In this document: positions 50,435 to 59,900 of the stretch, piece after piece | How positions within the stretch are numbered: the stretch's first letter is position 1 | Layout: each line of letters opens with the position of its first letter | Assembly: GCF_014205165.1 (NCBI RefSeq) | Contig: NZ_JACHMZ010000001.1 | Coordinates: forward strand, 4,198,501-4,262,500 | Source of the DNA: Micromonospora carbonacea | GTDB taxonomy: Bacteria; Actinomycetota; Actinomycetes; Mycobacteriales; Micromonosporaceae | Length of the DNA stretch: 64,000 nt | Direction: 5' to 3' | Notes under the pieces: model-generated | Database searches by the model: none | What the model was told of the DNA's origin: nothing | Seen by the model: only the letters and a program-made list of their open reading frames with translations | Translations under genes and position numbers: made by a program

Positions 50435-51384
50435 GTTCCCTGACCGACCGCTACCTCGCCGCCACGCTGCGGGCGGTGCCCGCCCCGCGCCGGGCGGAGA
50501 TCGCCGACGAACTGCGGGCCTCCATCGCCGACATGATCGACGGCCGCACCGACGCCGGCCAGGACCGCGAGACCGCCGAACGCGAGGTGCTCACCGAGCT
50601 GGGCAACCCCGAACGGCTGGCCGCCCGGTACGCCGACCATCGCCTCCAGCTCATCGGCCCCACCTACTACCTGGCCTGGCGGCGGCTGCTGCGGCTGCTG
50701 CTCGCCACCGTGCCGATCGCCATCGGTGCCCTGGTGGCCGTGCTCGACGCCGTCGACGGCGGCAGCGTGGGCTCGGCCATCGGCGTCGGCGTCACCACCG
50801 GCATCGAGGTGGTCGTCCAGGTCGCCTTCTGGGTCACGCTCACCTTCGCGGTCGTCGAGCGGCTGAGCCTGCCGGTCCACCTGCCCCGGTGGACCGTCGA
50901 CCAGCTCCCCGAGGACCGGCCGGCCGGGCGCGCCGCCCCGCTCGCCGACACGGCCGTGTCGATCGCGGCCCTGGTGCTCCTGATCGCGTTCCTGCCCTGG
51001 CAGCACTTCCGGTCCTGGGTGCGCGACGACGCGGGCGACCACATCCCGGTGCTCGACCCCGCGCTGTGGCGGTTCTGGCTGCCGGCGCTCATCGCCCTGC
51101 TGGTCGCCGAGATCGCCCTCCAGGTGGCCAGGCACCGGGCCGGCCGCTGGACCTGGCCGCTGGTCGCCACGAAGGTCACCCTCGACCTGGCGTTCGCGGT
51201 GCCGGTGGCCTGGCTCGTCCTCACCGACCGGCTGCTCAACCCCGAGTTCGTGCAGCGCGTCGACTGGCTGCGCGACGGCGCCAACCTCGACGTCGTCTAC
51301 ACGATCGCCCTGGTCGCGGTGGTGGCGTCGCTGGTGCGCAACACGGTGGCCATCGCCGGGCAGGCCCGCCGCCGGGCCGCCTGA
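50431..51384 (+). CDS. HAAS-domain membrane protein partnered with PadR
   Basis: 317 aa. Residues about 1-75 are a helical HAAS/permease-prefix domain (LAATLRAVPAPRRAEIADEL, then EREVLTELGNPERLAARYAD). Six membrane segments follow between about 85 and 310. PadR followed by a HAAS-containing membrane protein is a recurring pair in Gram-positive bacteria, thought to sense envelope stress. No ABC ATPase accompanies it here. Confidence 0.85.
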   Translation: MSSLTDRYLAATLRAVPAPRRAEIADELRASIADMIDGRTDAGQDRETAEREVLTELGNPERLAARYADHRLQLIGPTYYLAWRRLLRLLLATVPIAIGALVAVLDAVDGGSVGSAIGVGVTTGIEVVVQVAFWVTLTFAVVERLSLPVHLPRWTVDQLPEDRPAGRAAPLADTAVSIAALVLLIAFLPWQHFRSWVRDDAGDHIPVLDPALWRFWLPALIALLVAEIALQVARHRAGRWTWPLVATKVTLDLAFAVPVAWLVLTDRLLNPEFVQRVDWLRDGANLDVVYTIALVAVVASLVRNTVAIAGQARRRAA

Positions 51385-51392
51385 GGCCCCGC

Positions 51393-51429
51393 GCCCGGGC
51401 CGGTCCGCCACCTGCGGGCCGGCCCGGGC
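51393..51429. terminator. Bidirectional terminator before yebC
   Basis: CCCGGGCCGG (51394-51403) pairs with CCGGCCCGGG (51419-51428), 10 bp, between the convergent PadR-operon and yebC genes. Confidence 0.65.
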
Positions 51430-51453
51430 GGCGCGCCACCCGGGCGCGAAGGG

Positions 51454-52203
51454 TCAGCCGACCGCCGCCATGACCTCGTCGGAGACGTCGAAGTTCGCGT
51501 AGACGTTCTGCACGTCGTCGCAGTCCTCCAGGACGTCGATCAGCTTGAAGACCTTGCGCGCGCCGTCCTCGTCCAGCTGCACGTTGACGCTGGGGACGAG
51601 GGACGACTCGGCCGACTCGTACTCGATGCCGGCGTCCTCCAGGGCGGTGCGGACCGCGATCAGGTCGCCCGGCTCGGAGACCACCTCGTACGCCTCGCCG
51701 AGGTCGTTGACCTCCTCCGCGCCCGCGTCGAGGACGGCCAGCATCACGTCGTCCTCGCTGGTGCCGGCCTTGGGGACGATCACCACGCCCTTGCGGGAGA
51801 ACATGTACGACACCGAGCCGGCGTCGGCGAGCGAACCGCCGTTGCGGGTCAGCGCGGTGCGCACCTCGGTCGCCGCCCGGTTGCGGTTGTCGGTGAGGCA
51901 CTCGATGAGCATCGCGACGCCGTTCGGGCCGTACCCCTCGTACATGATCGTCTGCCAGTCGGCGCCGCCGGCCTCCAGGCCGGAGCCGCGCTTGACCGCC
52001 CGGTCGATGTTGTCGTTCGGTACGGAGTTCTTCTTCGCCTTCTGGATGGCGTCGTAGAGCGTCGGGTTGCCGGCCGGGTCGCCGCCGCCGGTGCGGGCCG
52101 CGACCTCGACGTTCTTGATCAGCTTGGCGAACATCTTGCCGCGCTTGGCGTCGATCACGGCCTTCTTGTGCTTGGTGGTCGCCCACTTTGAGTGGCCGGA
52201 CAT
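51454..52203 (-). CDS. YebC/PmpR family protein
   Basis: 249 aa. [20 protein letters not shown] and [17 protein letters not shown] are the universal N-terminus of the family; [21 protein letters not shown] is its central signature. Members act as DNA-binding regulators or help translation of difficult peptide motifs. Last gene of the pdxS-pdxT-yebC block. GGAGGT precedes the ATG. In relatives ruvC, ruvA and ruvB usually follow; they do not here. Confidence 0.96.
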   Translation of the reverse strand: MSGHSKWATTKHKKAVIDAKRGKMFAKLIKNVEVAARTGGGDPAGNPTLYDAIQKAKKNSVPNDNIDRAVKRGSGLEAGGADWQTIMYEGYGPNGVAMLIECLTDNRNRAATEVRTALTRNGGSLADAGSVSYMFSRKGVVIVPKAGTSEDDVMLAVLDAGAEEVNDLGEAYEVVSEPGDLIAVRTALEDAGIEYESAESSLVPSVNVQLDEDGARKVFKLIDVLEDCDDVQNVYANFDVSDEVMAAVG

Positions 52204-52442
52204 CTGCTACCTCCGTCTGTTGATCACGCCGGCGTCGACTGCCCGCGCCAACTCCACTTCTCCACCGGCGTACGACGGGCCGGTCGGCTCTGCGTGGATG
52301 GCCGCGGCGGGCGCGGAGCCCTGCCGAACCGCGGCAATCCTACCGAGGTGGCACGCGGCGGTGTCACACCCGGCACCGGCACGCCCGGCTGCGGACGCGC
52401 CGAGGGCCCGCCCGGATGTCCGGGCGGGCCCTCGGCCACGGC

Positions 52443-53048
52443 TCAGGCGGCGCGCACCAGGTCCACGAAGTAGCGGTGCAGTCGCAGGTCGCCGGTCAGC
52501 TCGGGGTGGAAGGAGGTGGCCAGCAGGTTGCCCTGCCGGACCGCGACGATCCGCCCGGCGGCCGGACCCTCGGTCACCTCGCCGAGCACGTCGACCCCGA
52601 CGCCGACGCGCTCGACCCAGGGCGCCCGGATGAACACCGCGTGGAACGGCTCCCCCGCGACCCCGGCGATCGCCACCGGGGCCTCGAACGAGTCGACCTG
52701 CCGGCCGAACGCGTTGCGCCGGACCGTCATCTCGATGCCGGCGAAGCCCCGCTGGTCGGGGCGGCCGTCGAGCACCTCGGTGGCCAGCATGATCATGCCG
52801 GCGCAGGAGCCGTAGACCGGCATGCCGGCGGCGATCCGCTTGTCGATCGGCTCGCGCATGTCGAAGATGTCGGCGAGTTTGCTGATCGTGGTGGACTCGC
52901 CGCCCGGGATGACCAGGCCGTCGACCGCGTCCAGCTCCCGCGGCCGGCGTACGGGGCGGGCGTGCGCGCCCGCGCCGGTCAGGGCCGCCACGTGCTCCCG
53001 GACGTCGCCCTGGAGCGCGAGCACACCGATGGCGGGTGCTGCCGTCAC
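52443..53048 (-). CDS. pdxT: Pyridoxal 5'-phosphate synthase glutaminase subunit PdxT
   Basis: 201 aa class-I glutaminase. IPGGESTTI (about 48), the nucleophile Cys in YGSCAGMI (about 82) and the His-Glu pair in SFHPELT (about 179) complete the triad. It releases ammonia from glutamine for PdxS. GTG start with AAGGAGAGGAG before it. Separated from pdxS by 83 bp that contain a repeat element. Confidence 0.96.
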   Translation of the reverse strand: MTAAPAIGVLALQGDVREHVAALTGAGAHARPVRRPRELDAVDGLVIPGGESTTISKLADIFDMREPIDKRIAAGMPVYGSCAGMIMLATEVLDGRPDQRGFAGIEMTVRRNAFGRQVDSFEAPVAIAGVAGEPFHAVFIRAPWVERVGVGVDVLGEVTEGPAAGRIVAVRQGNLLATSFHPELTGDLRLHRYFVDLVRAA

Positions 53049-53073
53049 GTTCGCTCCTCTCCTTGGCCGGTTG

Positions 53074-53130
53074 GTGAGGAAGGGGCCCTTCCTATGCAGA
53101 ATGCGTTAACAGGGGGCCCCTCCTTGCACC
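53074..53130. repeat. Intergenic palindromic repeat, copy A
   Basis: 57 bp from GTGAG to TTGCACC. Two hairpins (AGGGGCCCTT and GGGGGCCCC based) flank the core GAATGCGTTAA. Copy B at 62501-62556 is about 80 percent identical and in the same orientation. Copy A ends one base before the pdxS stop codon on the minus strand, so it is the first thing transcribed after pdxS. Confidence 0.8.
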
Positions 53131-53131
53131 G

Positions 53132-54049
53132 TCACCAGCCGCGTTCGGCCAGGCGGTGCGGCTGCGGGATCTCGTCGACGTTGATGCCGACCATCGCCTC
53201 GCCGAGGCCCCGGGAGACCTTGGCCAGCACGTCCGGGTCGTCGTGGAAGGTGGTGGCCTTCACGATCGCGGCGGCGCGCTGCGCCGGGTTGCCGGACTTG
53301 AAGATGCCGGAGCCGACGAAGACGCCCTCCGCGCCGAGCTGCATCATCATCGCCGCGTCGGCCGGGGTGGCGATGCCCCCGGCGGTGAACAGCACCACCG
53401 GGAGCTTGCCGGTCTCGGCGACCTCCCGGACCAGCTCGTACGGCGCCTGGAGCTCCTTGGCCGCGACGAACAGCTCGTCGGCCGGCAGGGAGCTGAGCCG
53501 GGCGATCTCCTGGCGGATCCTGCGCATGTGCATGGTGGCGTTGGAGACGTCGCCGGTGCCGGCCTCGCCCTTGGAGCGGATCATGGCCGCGCCCTCGGTG
53601 ATCCGGCGCAGCGCCTCGCCCAGGTTGGTCGCCCCGCACACGAAGGGGACGGTGAACGCCCACTTGTCGATGTGGTTGGCGTAGTCGGCGGGGGTCAGCA
53701 CCTCGGACTCGTCGACGTAGTCCACGCCGAGGGCCTGGAGGACCTGGGCCTCGACGAAGTGGCCGATGCGGGCCTTGGCCATGACCGGGATCGACACGGC
53801 GTCGATGATGCCGTCGATCATGTCGGGGTCGCTCATCCGGGACACCCCGCCCTGGGCGCGGATGTCGGCGGGGACCCGCTCCAGGGCCATCACCGCGACG
53901 GCGCCGGCGTCCTCAGCGATCTTGGCCTGCTCGGGGGTGACCACATCCATGATCACGCCGCCCTTGAGCATCTCGGCCATGCCACGCTTGACGCGGGCGG
54001 TCCCGACGACGGGGGTGGCGCTGGCGTTCGGGGAGGTGGTTTCGGGCAC
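53132..54049 (-). CDS. pdxS: Pyridoxal 5'-phosphate synthase subunit PdxS
   Basis: 305 aa TIM barrel. [35 protein letters not shown] (catalytic Lys near 95) and [19 protein letters not shown] (second Lys near 160) identify it. It makes vitamin B6 from ribose 5-phosphate, glyceraldehyde 3-phosphate and ammonia delivered by PdxT. GTG start with GAGGAG upstream. Confidence 0.97.
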   Translation of the reverse strand: MPETTSPNASATPVVGTARVKRGMAEMLKGGVIMDVVTPEQAKIAEDAGAVAVMALERVPADIRAQGGVSRMSDPDMIDGIIDAVSIPVMAKARIGHFVEAQVLQALGVDYVDESEVLTPADYANHIDKWAFTVPFVCGATNLGEALRRITEGAAMIRSKGEAGTGDVSNATMHMRRIRQEIARLSSLPADELFVAAKELQAPYELVREVAETGKLPVVLFTAGGIATPADAAMMMQLGAEGVFVGSGIFKSGNPAQRAAAIVKATTFHDDPDVLAKVSRGLGEAMVGINVDEIPQPHRLAERGW

Positions 54050-54180
54050 GGGTCATCGCTCCTCGGCGTGCTCGGGGGGTGACGGCTAGCTGAATGCTAC
54101 GTCGGGTGCAACGCCGCTCCGACAGCCAATCAGACCCACGGTGGCCTGCCCTGTGGCCGTCGTCACCCGGCCGGCGCGGC

Positions 54181-54681
54181 TCAGGCGGGCACGTCGGCCG
54201 GGAGCTCCAGGGTCGGGTCGTCGATGTCGAAGTAGCGCGGCCAGGGGTGCCGCCGCCCCATCCGCAACAGCCGCACCAGGGGGCGGCCGCGCGCCGAGCG
54301 GGCGTCGCGGACCAGGTCGGTGTGCACCTGGCGGGCCAGCGCGAGCCGCCGGCTCGCGGCGATCACCGCCTCGCAGTCCGGGTCGGCCGGGTCCAGCCGC
54401 ACCGCCCGCAACTGCCGGGTGAGGTCGTTCTCGGCGGCCTCCCGCTCCTGCGGCTCGGCGTCGAGCGCGATCCGGGCCGCCGCGTACAGCTCGACGCCGT
54501 AGCGCCGCTCGGCCAGCACGGCCGCCGCCGCCGCGCGCCGCAGCAGGTGCGCGTCGAGGGCCCGGGCGGCGGACTCCGCGCGGACGCGCAGCCGCTCGAC
54601 CCGGCCGGCGGTCCAGATCAGGTACGCCGCGACGAGCCCGACGACCAGGCTCGCGCCCACCACCCACCACATGCCCGGCAT
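54181..54681 (-). CDS. Conserved small membrane-anchored protein
   Basis: 166 aa. One N-terminal membrane helix (MWWVVGASLVVGLVAAYLIW), then a long Ala/Arg-rich helical part resembling LemA-type coiled regions (RVERLRVRAESAARALDAHL), and a C-terminal PWPRYFDIDDPTLELP. Its position between pimA and pdxS is where other actinobacteria carry a conserved gene of this block. Function unknown. Confidence 0.8.
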   Translation of the reverse strand: MPGMWWVVGASLVVGLVAAYLIWTAGRVERLRVRAESAARALDAHLLRRAAAAAVLAERRYGVELYAAARIALDAEPQEREAAENDLTRQLRAVRLDPADPDCEAVIAASRRLALARQVHTDLVRDARSARGRPLVRLLRMGRRHPWPRYFDIDDPTLELPADVPA

Positions 54682-54768
54682 CGTAGTGCTGCTCCGTTCG
54701 CCTCGTCCGGGGTGCGGCCGACGCGGCCGGCGTCACTCCCGTCACGGAAGCCACCCCGGTCACACCAC

Positions 54769-55929
54769 TCAGCCGGGCCCCGCCCATTCCTGGTCGATGA
54801 CCCGCCCGTCGGTCGCCTCGATCGCCGCCGCGTAGACCTCCAGGACCCGGCGGGCGACCACGGGCCAGTCGAAGTGCGCCACCACCTGATCGCCGCAGGC
54901 GGTCAGCTCGGCCCGCCGCGCCGGATCGTCGAGCAGGCCCGTGAGGGCCGCCCGCAGCGCCCCGGCGTCGCCGGTGGGGAAGAGCTGCCCGGCCCGGCCG
55001 CCGTCGAGGACCCGGCGGAACGCGTCGAGGTCGCTGGCGACGACGGTCGTGCCGGCGGCCAGGGCCTCGGTGAGGATCATCCCGAACGACTCGCCGCCGG
55101 TGTTCGGGGCCACGTAGAGGTGGACGCTGCGCAGCATCCGCGCCTTGTCGGCCTCGGAGACCAGGCCGAGGAACATGACCTGGTCGCGCAGCGGGGCGGG
55201 AAACCGGTCGAACAGGTCGTCCGGGTCGCCCGGCCCGGCGACCAGCAGCCGCAGCCCGGGCCGGACGGCGGCCAGCTCGACGAACGCGTCGCGCAGGATC
55301 GGGAAGCCCTTGCGGGCCTCGGTGAACCGGCCGAGGAAGCCCAGCGTGCCGCCCTCGCCGGGCCCGCACCCCCCGGGCCAGCCGGGCAGCGGGGCCGCGT
55401 GGCTGAACTTGGCGACGGTGACGCCGTTGGGGATCTCCACCGCGCCGCCGTCCATGTGCTCGACCTGGACCTTGCGGGCCAGCGCGCTGACCGCGATGCG
55501 GGCGGTGATCCGCTCCAGCACGATCTGGAGCACGCCCTGGGCGGCGGCGAGCACCCGGGAGCGGGTCATCGCGGTGTGGAAGGTGGCCACCACCGGCCCC
55601 TTGGCCGACAGGACGGCCAGCATCGACAGGCTCAGGGTCAGCGGCTCGTGCACGTGCAGCACGTCGAAGTCGCCCCGGGCGATCCAGCGCCGGACGCGGG
55701 CGGAGGAGACCGGGCCGAACGCGATCCGGGCCACCGACCCGTTGTACGGCAGCGGCACGGCCCGGCCCGCCGGCACCACGTACGGCGGCAGCGGGGAGTC
55801 CTCGTCGGCGGGCGCGAGGACGCTCACCTCGTGCCCGAGCCCGAGCAGCGCCTCCGCCAGGTCCATCACGTGGTTCTGCACCCCGCCGGGCACGTCGAAG
55901 GAGTATGGGCACACGATGCCGATCCGCAT
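54769..55929 (-). CDS. pimA: Phosphatidyl-myo-inositol mannosyltransferase
   Basis: 386 aa GT4, GT-B fold. MRIGIVCPYSFDVPGGVQNH binds the acceptor side and is the standard start of PimA. VLHVHEPLTLSLS, FLGRFTEARKGFPIL (about 196) and NTGGESFGMILTEALAAGTT (about 273, GDP-mannose Glu residues) are diagnostic. It adds the first mannose to phosphatidylinositol on the inner membrane. Operon pgsA - acyltransferase - pimA; 16 nt after the acyltransferase stop. Confidence 0.95.
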   Translation of the reverse strand: MRIGIVCPYSFDVPGGVQNHVMDLAEALLGLGHEVSVLAPADEDSPLPPYVVPAGRAVPLPYNGSVARIAFGPVSSARVRRWIARGDFDVLHVHEPLTLSLSMLAVLSAKGPVVATFHTAMTRSRVLAAAQGVLQIVLERITARIAVSALARKVQVEHMDGGAVEIPNGVTVAKFSHAAPLPGWPGGCGPGEGGTLGFLGRFTEARKGFPILRDAFVELAAVRPGLRLLVAGPGDPDDLFDRFPAPLRDQVMFLGLVSEADKARMLRSVHLYVAPNTGGESFGMILTEALAAGTTVVASDLDAFRRVLDGGRAGQLFPTGDAGALRAALTGLLDDPARRAELTACGDQVVAHFDWPVVARRVLEVYAAAIEATDGRVIDQEWAGPG

Positions 55930-55945
55930 TCCGCGCCCCTTCGCC

Positions 55946-56893
55946 TCAGGCCGTCCCGGTGGCGGCCGGCGGGCCGGCGGCGGGCCGGGACCCGTCGCCG
56001 GTGCCGCGCTGGTCCAGCCACATCCGCTGCAACATGTGCCAGTCTTCCGGATGCCGGGCGATGCCCGCCGACAGACCGTCGGCAATGTGCTGGGTCAGCA
56101 CCCGGACCCGCTGGTCCAGCGGCCCGCTGTCGGCGTCGGGCAGGGGCAGCGGGCCGGCGATCGAGGCGCACGCGGCGTCCGGCTCGTACCACATCGAGGC
56201 GACGTAGAGCGGGGCACCGGTGCGGATGGCCAGCAGCGCCGGGCCGGCGGGCATCCGGGTGCGCGCGCCGAAGAAGTCGACCTCGATCCCCCGGGCCGAG
56301 AGGTCCCGGTCGGCCAGCAGCGGCACCACCGCGCCGCTGCGCAGCCGGTCGACCAGCACGTCGAAGGCGGGGCGGTCCCCGCCGTGGGTGGGCAGGATCT
56401 CCATGCCGAGGCCCCGGCGGAAGGCGAGGAAGCGCTGGTAGACGCCCTCGGGCTTGAGCCGCTCGGCGACCGTGGTGATCGGCCAGCCGGTGGCGGCCAC
56501 CCAGGCCCCGGCGGCGTCCCAGTTGCCGGCGTGCGGCAGCGCCACCACCGCGCCCCGGCCGGCGGCCACGTCGGCGGCGAGCCGGTCGACGCCGTCGGGG
56601 GCGAGCCGGAACCCGGTGAGGAGCTGCGCGCGGCTCAGCGCCGGCAGCCGGAACGCCTCCATCCAGTAGCGGGCGTAGGAGCGCAGGCCGCGACGGACCA
56701 GGTCGTCCAGCTCCGCCTCGGGCAGCTCGGGGCCGACGACCCGGCGCAGGTTGGCGCGCAGCCGGGCCGTACCCCCGCCGCCGGCGCGGTGGGCGCGGTC
56801 GGCGCCCGCCCGGAAGGCCGCGGCCACGACGGGCCGGGGCAGCGCGCGGGCCAGGCGCCAGCCGGCGACGTAGCCCAGCTCGGTGAGGTTCAC
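55946..56893 (-). CDS. Phosphatidylinositol mannoside acyltransferase
   Basis: 315 aa, HtrB/LpxL-like fold. VVALPHAGNWDAAGAWVA (about 117-134) carries the catalytic H-x4-D. EGVYQRFLAFRRGLGMEILP, VVPLLADRDLSARGIEVDFFG and RMPAGPALLAIRTGAPLY are the other conserved blocks. It adds a fatty acid to phosphatidylinositol mannosides. GTG start overlaps the pgsA stop (GTGA). Confidence 0.93.
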   Translation of the reverse strand: MNLTELGYVAGWRLARALPRPVVAAAFRAGADRAHRAGGGGTARLRANLRRVVGPELPEAELDDLVRRGLRSYARYWMEAFRLPALSRAQLLTGFRLAPDGVDRLAADVAAGRGAVVALPHAGNWDAAGAWVAATGWPITTVAERLKPEGVYQRFLAFRRGLGMEILPTHGGDRPAFDVLVDRLRSGAVVPLLADRDLSARGIEVDFFGARTRMPAGPALLAIRTGAPLYVASMWYEPDAACASIAGPLPLPDADSGPLDQRVRVLTQHIADGLSAGIARHPEDWHMLQRMWLDQRGTGDGSRPAAGPPAATGTA

Positions 56894-57522
56894 CCCCGGG
56901 ACCCGCTCGGCGTGCTCGCCTGGGCCTGCCGGTAGACGTGGGCCATCCGCTGACCCACGGTGAAGATCGAGACGGCGGCCAGCAACCAGAGGGCGACCTG
57001 GAGGGCGTACGGGACGCCGACGCCGGTGAGCAGGCCGCCGACGCCGACGATGAGCAGCCGCTCGGTGCGCTCGGCGATGCCGACGTTGCAGGTCATGCCG
57101 AGGCCCTCGGCGCGGGCCTTGACGTAGGAGACGAGGCCCCCGGCGGCCAGGCAGAGCAGCGCGGCGGCGACGCCGGCGTGGTCGCCCTCGGTGGCCAGCC
57201 AGTAGGCCACCGCGCCGAAGACGGCGCTGTCGGCGACCCGGTCCATGCTCGAGTCGAGGAACGCGCCGAACCGCGTCGAGCCCCCGCTCATCCGGGCCAT
57301 CGTGCCGTCGAGCAGGTCGGTGAGCGCGAAGAACGTCACGACCAGCGCGCCGGCGACGAGATGGCCGCGGGCGCCGAGGCCGAGCGCACCGACGAGCACC
57401 CCGAGGGTGCCGGTCACGGTGACGGCGTTCGGGGTCACGCCCGCGCGGAGCAGGCGGCGCGCGATCGGCTCGACGACGCGGGTCATCCCCGCGCGGGCCG
57501 ACACTTGGAAGATCTTCGCCAT
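56890..57522 (-). CDS. pgsA: Phosphatidylinositol phosphate synthase (CDP-alcohol phosphotransferase)
   Basis: 210 aa with six membrane segments. The CDP-alcohol motif D-G-x2-A-R-x8-G-x3-D-x3-D is complete at about residues 72-95 (DGTMAR, then GAFLDSSMDR). It joins CDP-diacylglycerol to inositol 1-phosphate. The position before the acyltransferase and pimA fits the phosphatidylinositol mannoside pathway rather than phosphatidylglycerol synthesis. Confidence 0.95.
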   Translation of the reverse strand: MAKIFQVSARAGMTRVVEPIARRLLRAGVTPNAVTVTGTLGVLVGALGLGARGHLVAGALVVTFFALTDLLDGTMARMSGGSTRFGAFLDSSMDRVADSAVFGAVAYWLATEGDHAGVAAALLCLAAGGLVSYVKARAEGLGMTCNVGIAERTERLLIVGVGGLLTGVGVPYALQVALWLLAAVSIFTVGQRMAHVYRQAQASTPSGSRG

Positions 57523-57629
57523 GGCGGTCCCACGATAACGGCCGGCACCCCGGGACGGTACGCCCCGGTCGCCGACCCGCCCGAGGAAGTCTTGTGCCGG
57601 CTCCGCAAGAGGTGTGAGATCGAGCGTGG

Positions 57630-57647
57630 GGGTGAGTTAGCTCACCC
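57630..57647. promoter_or_regulatory. Inverted repeat upstream of the EF-G-like gene
   Basis: GGGTGAG-TTAG-CTCACCC, perfect 7-bp arms, 126 nt before the EF-G-like ATG in the 250-bp gap to pgsA. Possible operator; nothing else was seen in the gap. Confidence 0.35.
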
Positions 57648-57772
57648 GCCGGACCGTCCCGTGCCCGCCGTGCGGCGGATCACCGGAGGATGTCGCCGCG
57701 GCAGCGGCATCGGGCCGCTTCCCGTCGCGCGCGGCGGTCGCCACCCACCACCGGCCAAGGGAGGTGCGCCCC

Positions 57773-59896
57773 ATGGCGCAGAAGAGTCAGGACAAGGGAG
57801 CCGTCGGCGGCGCGCCGACGGTGACCGAGCCCGGCGGGGTACGCAACGTGGTGCTCGTCGGGCACTCCGGGGCCGGCAAGACGACCCTGGTCGAGGCGCT
57901 GCTCGCCGCCACCGGCACGATCGGCCGGGCCGGCTCGGTCGCCGAGGGCACCACGGTCTGCGACCACGACCCGGCCGCCGTGCGCCAGCAGCGCTCGGTG
58001 AGCCTGGCCTGCGCCCCGCTGGTGCACCAGGGCGTCAAGATCAACCTGCTGGACACCCCCGGCTACGCCGACTTCGTCGGCGAGCTGCGCGCCGGCCTGC
58101 GGGCCGCCGACGCCGCCCTGTTCGTGGTCTCCGCCGTCGACGGGATGGACGCCACCACCGCCGCGCTGTGGGAGGAGTGCGCCGCCGTCGGCATGCCCCG
58201 GGCGGTCGCGGTGACCCGGCTGGACCACCCGCGCGCCGACTTCGACGAGGCCGTGGCGCTGTGCCAGCGGGTCTTCGGCGACAACGTGCTGCCGCTGCAC
58301 CTGACGATGCTCGGCGACGACGGCGAGTCGGTCGCGGGGCTGCTCGGCCTCGTCACCCGCCGGGTCCTCGACTACACCGCCGGCCTGCCGGCGCAGGTGC
58401 GCGAGCCGGACCCGGAGCACCTGCCGGCGATCGCCGAGTCCCGCAACGAGCTGATCGAGGGGATCATCGCCGAGAGCGAGGACGAGTCCCTCATGGACCG
58501 TTACCTCGCCGGCGAGGAGATCGACACCGCCGTGCTGGTCGCCGACCTGGAGAAGGCCGTCGCCCGGGGGCACTTCCACCCGGTGCTGCCGGTCTGCGCG
58601 GCGACCGGGGTCGGCCTGGACGTGCTGCTCGACGGCCTGGTGTCGGCGTTCCCCTCGCCGCTGGAGCACGAGCTGCCCGCCGTCACCGGGGTCGACGGCT
58701 CGCCCCGGCCGCCGCTGGCCTGCGACCCGTCCGGCCCACTCGTCGCCGAGGTGGTCCGCACGACCGTGGACCGGCACGTCGGGCGGGTGTCGCTGGTCCG
58801 GGTCTTCTCCGGCACCCTGCGCCCCGAGCTGACCGTGCACGTCGCCGGGCACGGCATGGCCGAGCGGGGGCACCCCGACCACGACGCCGACGAGCGGGTC
58901 GGGCACGTCTACACGCCGCTGGGCGCGAGCCTGCGCGAGGTGGGCGTCTGCGTGGCCGGCGACATCTGCGCCGTCACCAAGTCGGGCAGCGCGGAGACCG
59001 GCGACACCATCTCCGCCAAGGACGACCCGCTGCTGGTCGCCCCGTGGGAGATGCCCGAGCCGCTGCTGCCGGTCGCCGTCGTCGCGCGCAGCCGCGCCGA
59101 CGAGGACGCCCTGGCCCGCAACCTCGCCCGGCTCGTCGCCGGCGACCCGACCCTGCGGCTGGAACGCAACCCGGAGACCCACCAGCTCGTGCTGTGGTGC
59201 ATGGGCGAGGCGCACGCCGACGTGGTGCTCGACCGGCTGCGCGGCGGCGGCGTCGAGCTGGACACCGAGCCGGTGCGGGTGCCGCTGCGGGAGACCCTCG
59301 CCGGGCCCGCGAAGGGACACGGCCGGCACGTCAAGCAGTCCGGTGGCCACGGCCAGTACGCCGTCTGCGACATCGAGGTGGAGCCGCTGCCCCGGGGCGC
59401 GGGCTTCGAGTTCGTCGACCGGGTCGTCGGCGGCGCGGTGCCGCACCAGTACGTCCCATCGGTGGAGAAGGGCGTCCGGGCGCAGCTGGAGCGGGGCCTG
59501 GTCGCCGGGCACCCGGTGGTGGACCTGCGGGTGACCCTGGTCGACGGCAAGGCGCACAGCGTCGACTCCTCCGACGCGGCGTTCCAGACCGCCGGGGCGC
59601 TCGCGCTGCGCGACGCCGCCGAGAAGGGCCAGCCCGTCCTGCTGGAGCCGGTCGACGAGGTGGTCGTGCGGGTGCCGGGGCACACCGTCGGCGCGGTGCT
59701 GGGCGACCTGGCCGGGCGGCGCGGCCGGGTGCTCGGCACCGAGCCCGACCCGGACGCCGAGGGGCACGCGCTGGTGCGCGCCGAGGTGCCGGCCGTCGAG
59801 CTGCTGCGCTACGCCGTCGAGCTGCGCTCGCTCACCTCGGGAACGGGCACCTTCCGCCGCCGGTTCGCCCGCTACGACCCCGCGCCCACCCACTGA
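57773..59896 (+). CDS. Elongation factor G-like GTPase (EF-G2)
   Basis: 707 aa with all EF-G domains. Walker A GHSGAGKTTL (about 27-36) and DTPGYADF (about 84) are intact. Switch I reads QQRSVSL instead of the canonical RERGITI. The base-specificity motif is TRLD where NKMD is expected (about 139). Domain IV contains KQSGGHGQYAVCDIEV, the usual loop. Such EF-G2 paralogues bind GTP but may not drive translocation. AAGGGAGG lies 8 nt before the ATG; a GTG at 57764 is less likely. It separates pgsA from the HIT gene. Confidence 0.93.
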   Translation: MAQKSQDKGAVGGAPTVTEPGGVRNVVLVGHSGAGKTTLVEALLAATGTIGRAGSVAEGTTVCDHDPAAVRQQRSVSLACAPLVHQGVKINLLDTPGYADFVGELRAGLRAADAALFVVSAVDGMDATTAALWEECAAVGMPRAVAVTRLDHPRADFDEAVALCQRVFGDNVLPLHLTMLGDDGESVAGLLGLVTRRVLDYTAGLPAQVREPDPEHLPAIAESRNELIEGIIAESEDESLMDRYLAGEEIDTAVLVADLEKAVARGHFHPVLPVCAATGVGLDVLLDGLVSAFPSPLEHELPAVTGVDGSPRPPLACDPSGPLVAEVVRTTVDRHVGRVSLVRVFSGTLRPELTVHVAGHGMAERGHPDHDADERVGHVYTPLGASLREVGVCVAGDICAVTKSGSAETGDTISAKDDPLLVAPWEMPEPLLPVAVVARSRADEDALARNLARLVAGDPTLRLERNPETHQLVLWCMGEAHADVVLDRLRGGGVELDTEPVRVPLRETLAGPAKGHGRHVKQSGGHGQYAVCDIEVEPLPRGAGFEFVDRVVGGAVPHQYVPSVEKGVRAQLERGLVAGHPVVDLRVTLVDGKAHSVDSSDAAFQTAGALALRDAAEKGQPVLLEPVDEVVVRVPGHTVGAVLGDLAGRRGRVLGTEPDPDAEGHALVRAEVPAVELLRYAVELRSLTSGTGTFRRRFARYDPAPTH

Positions 59897-59900
59897 CCGG

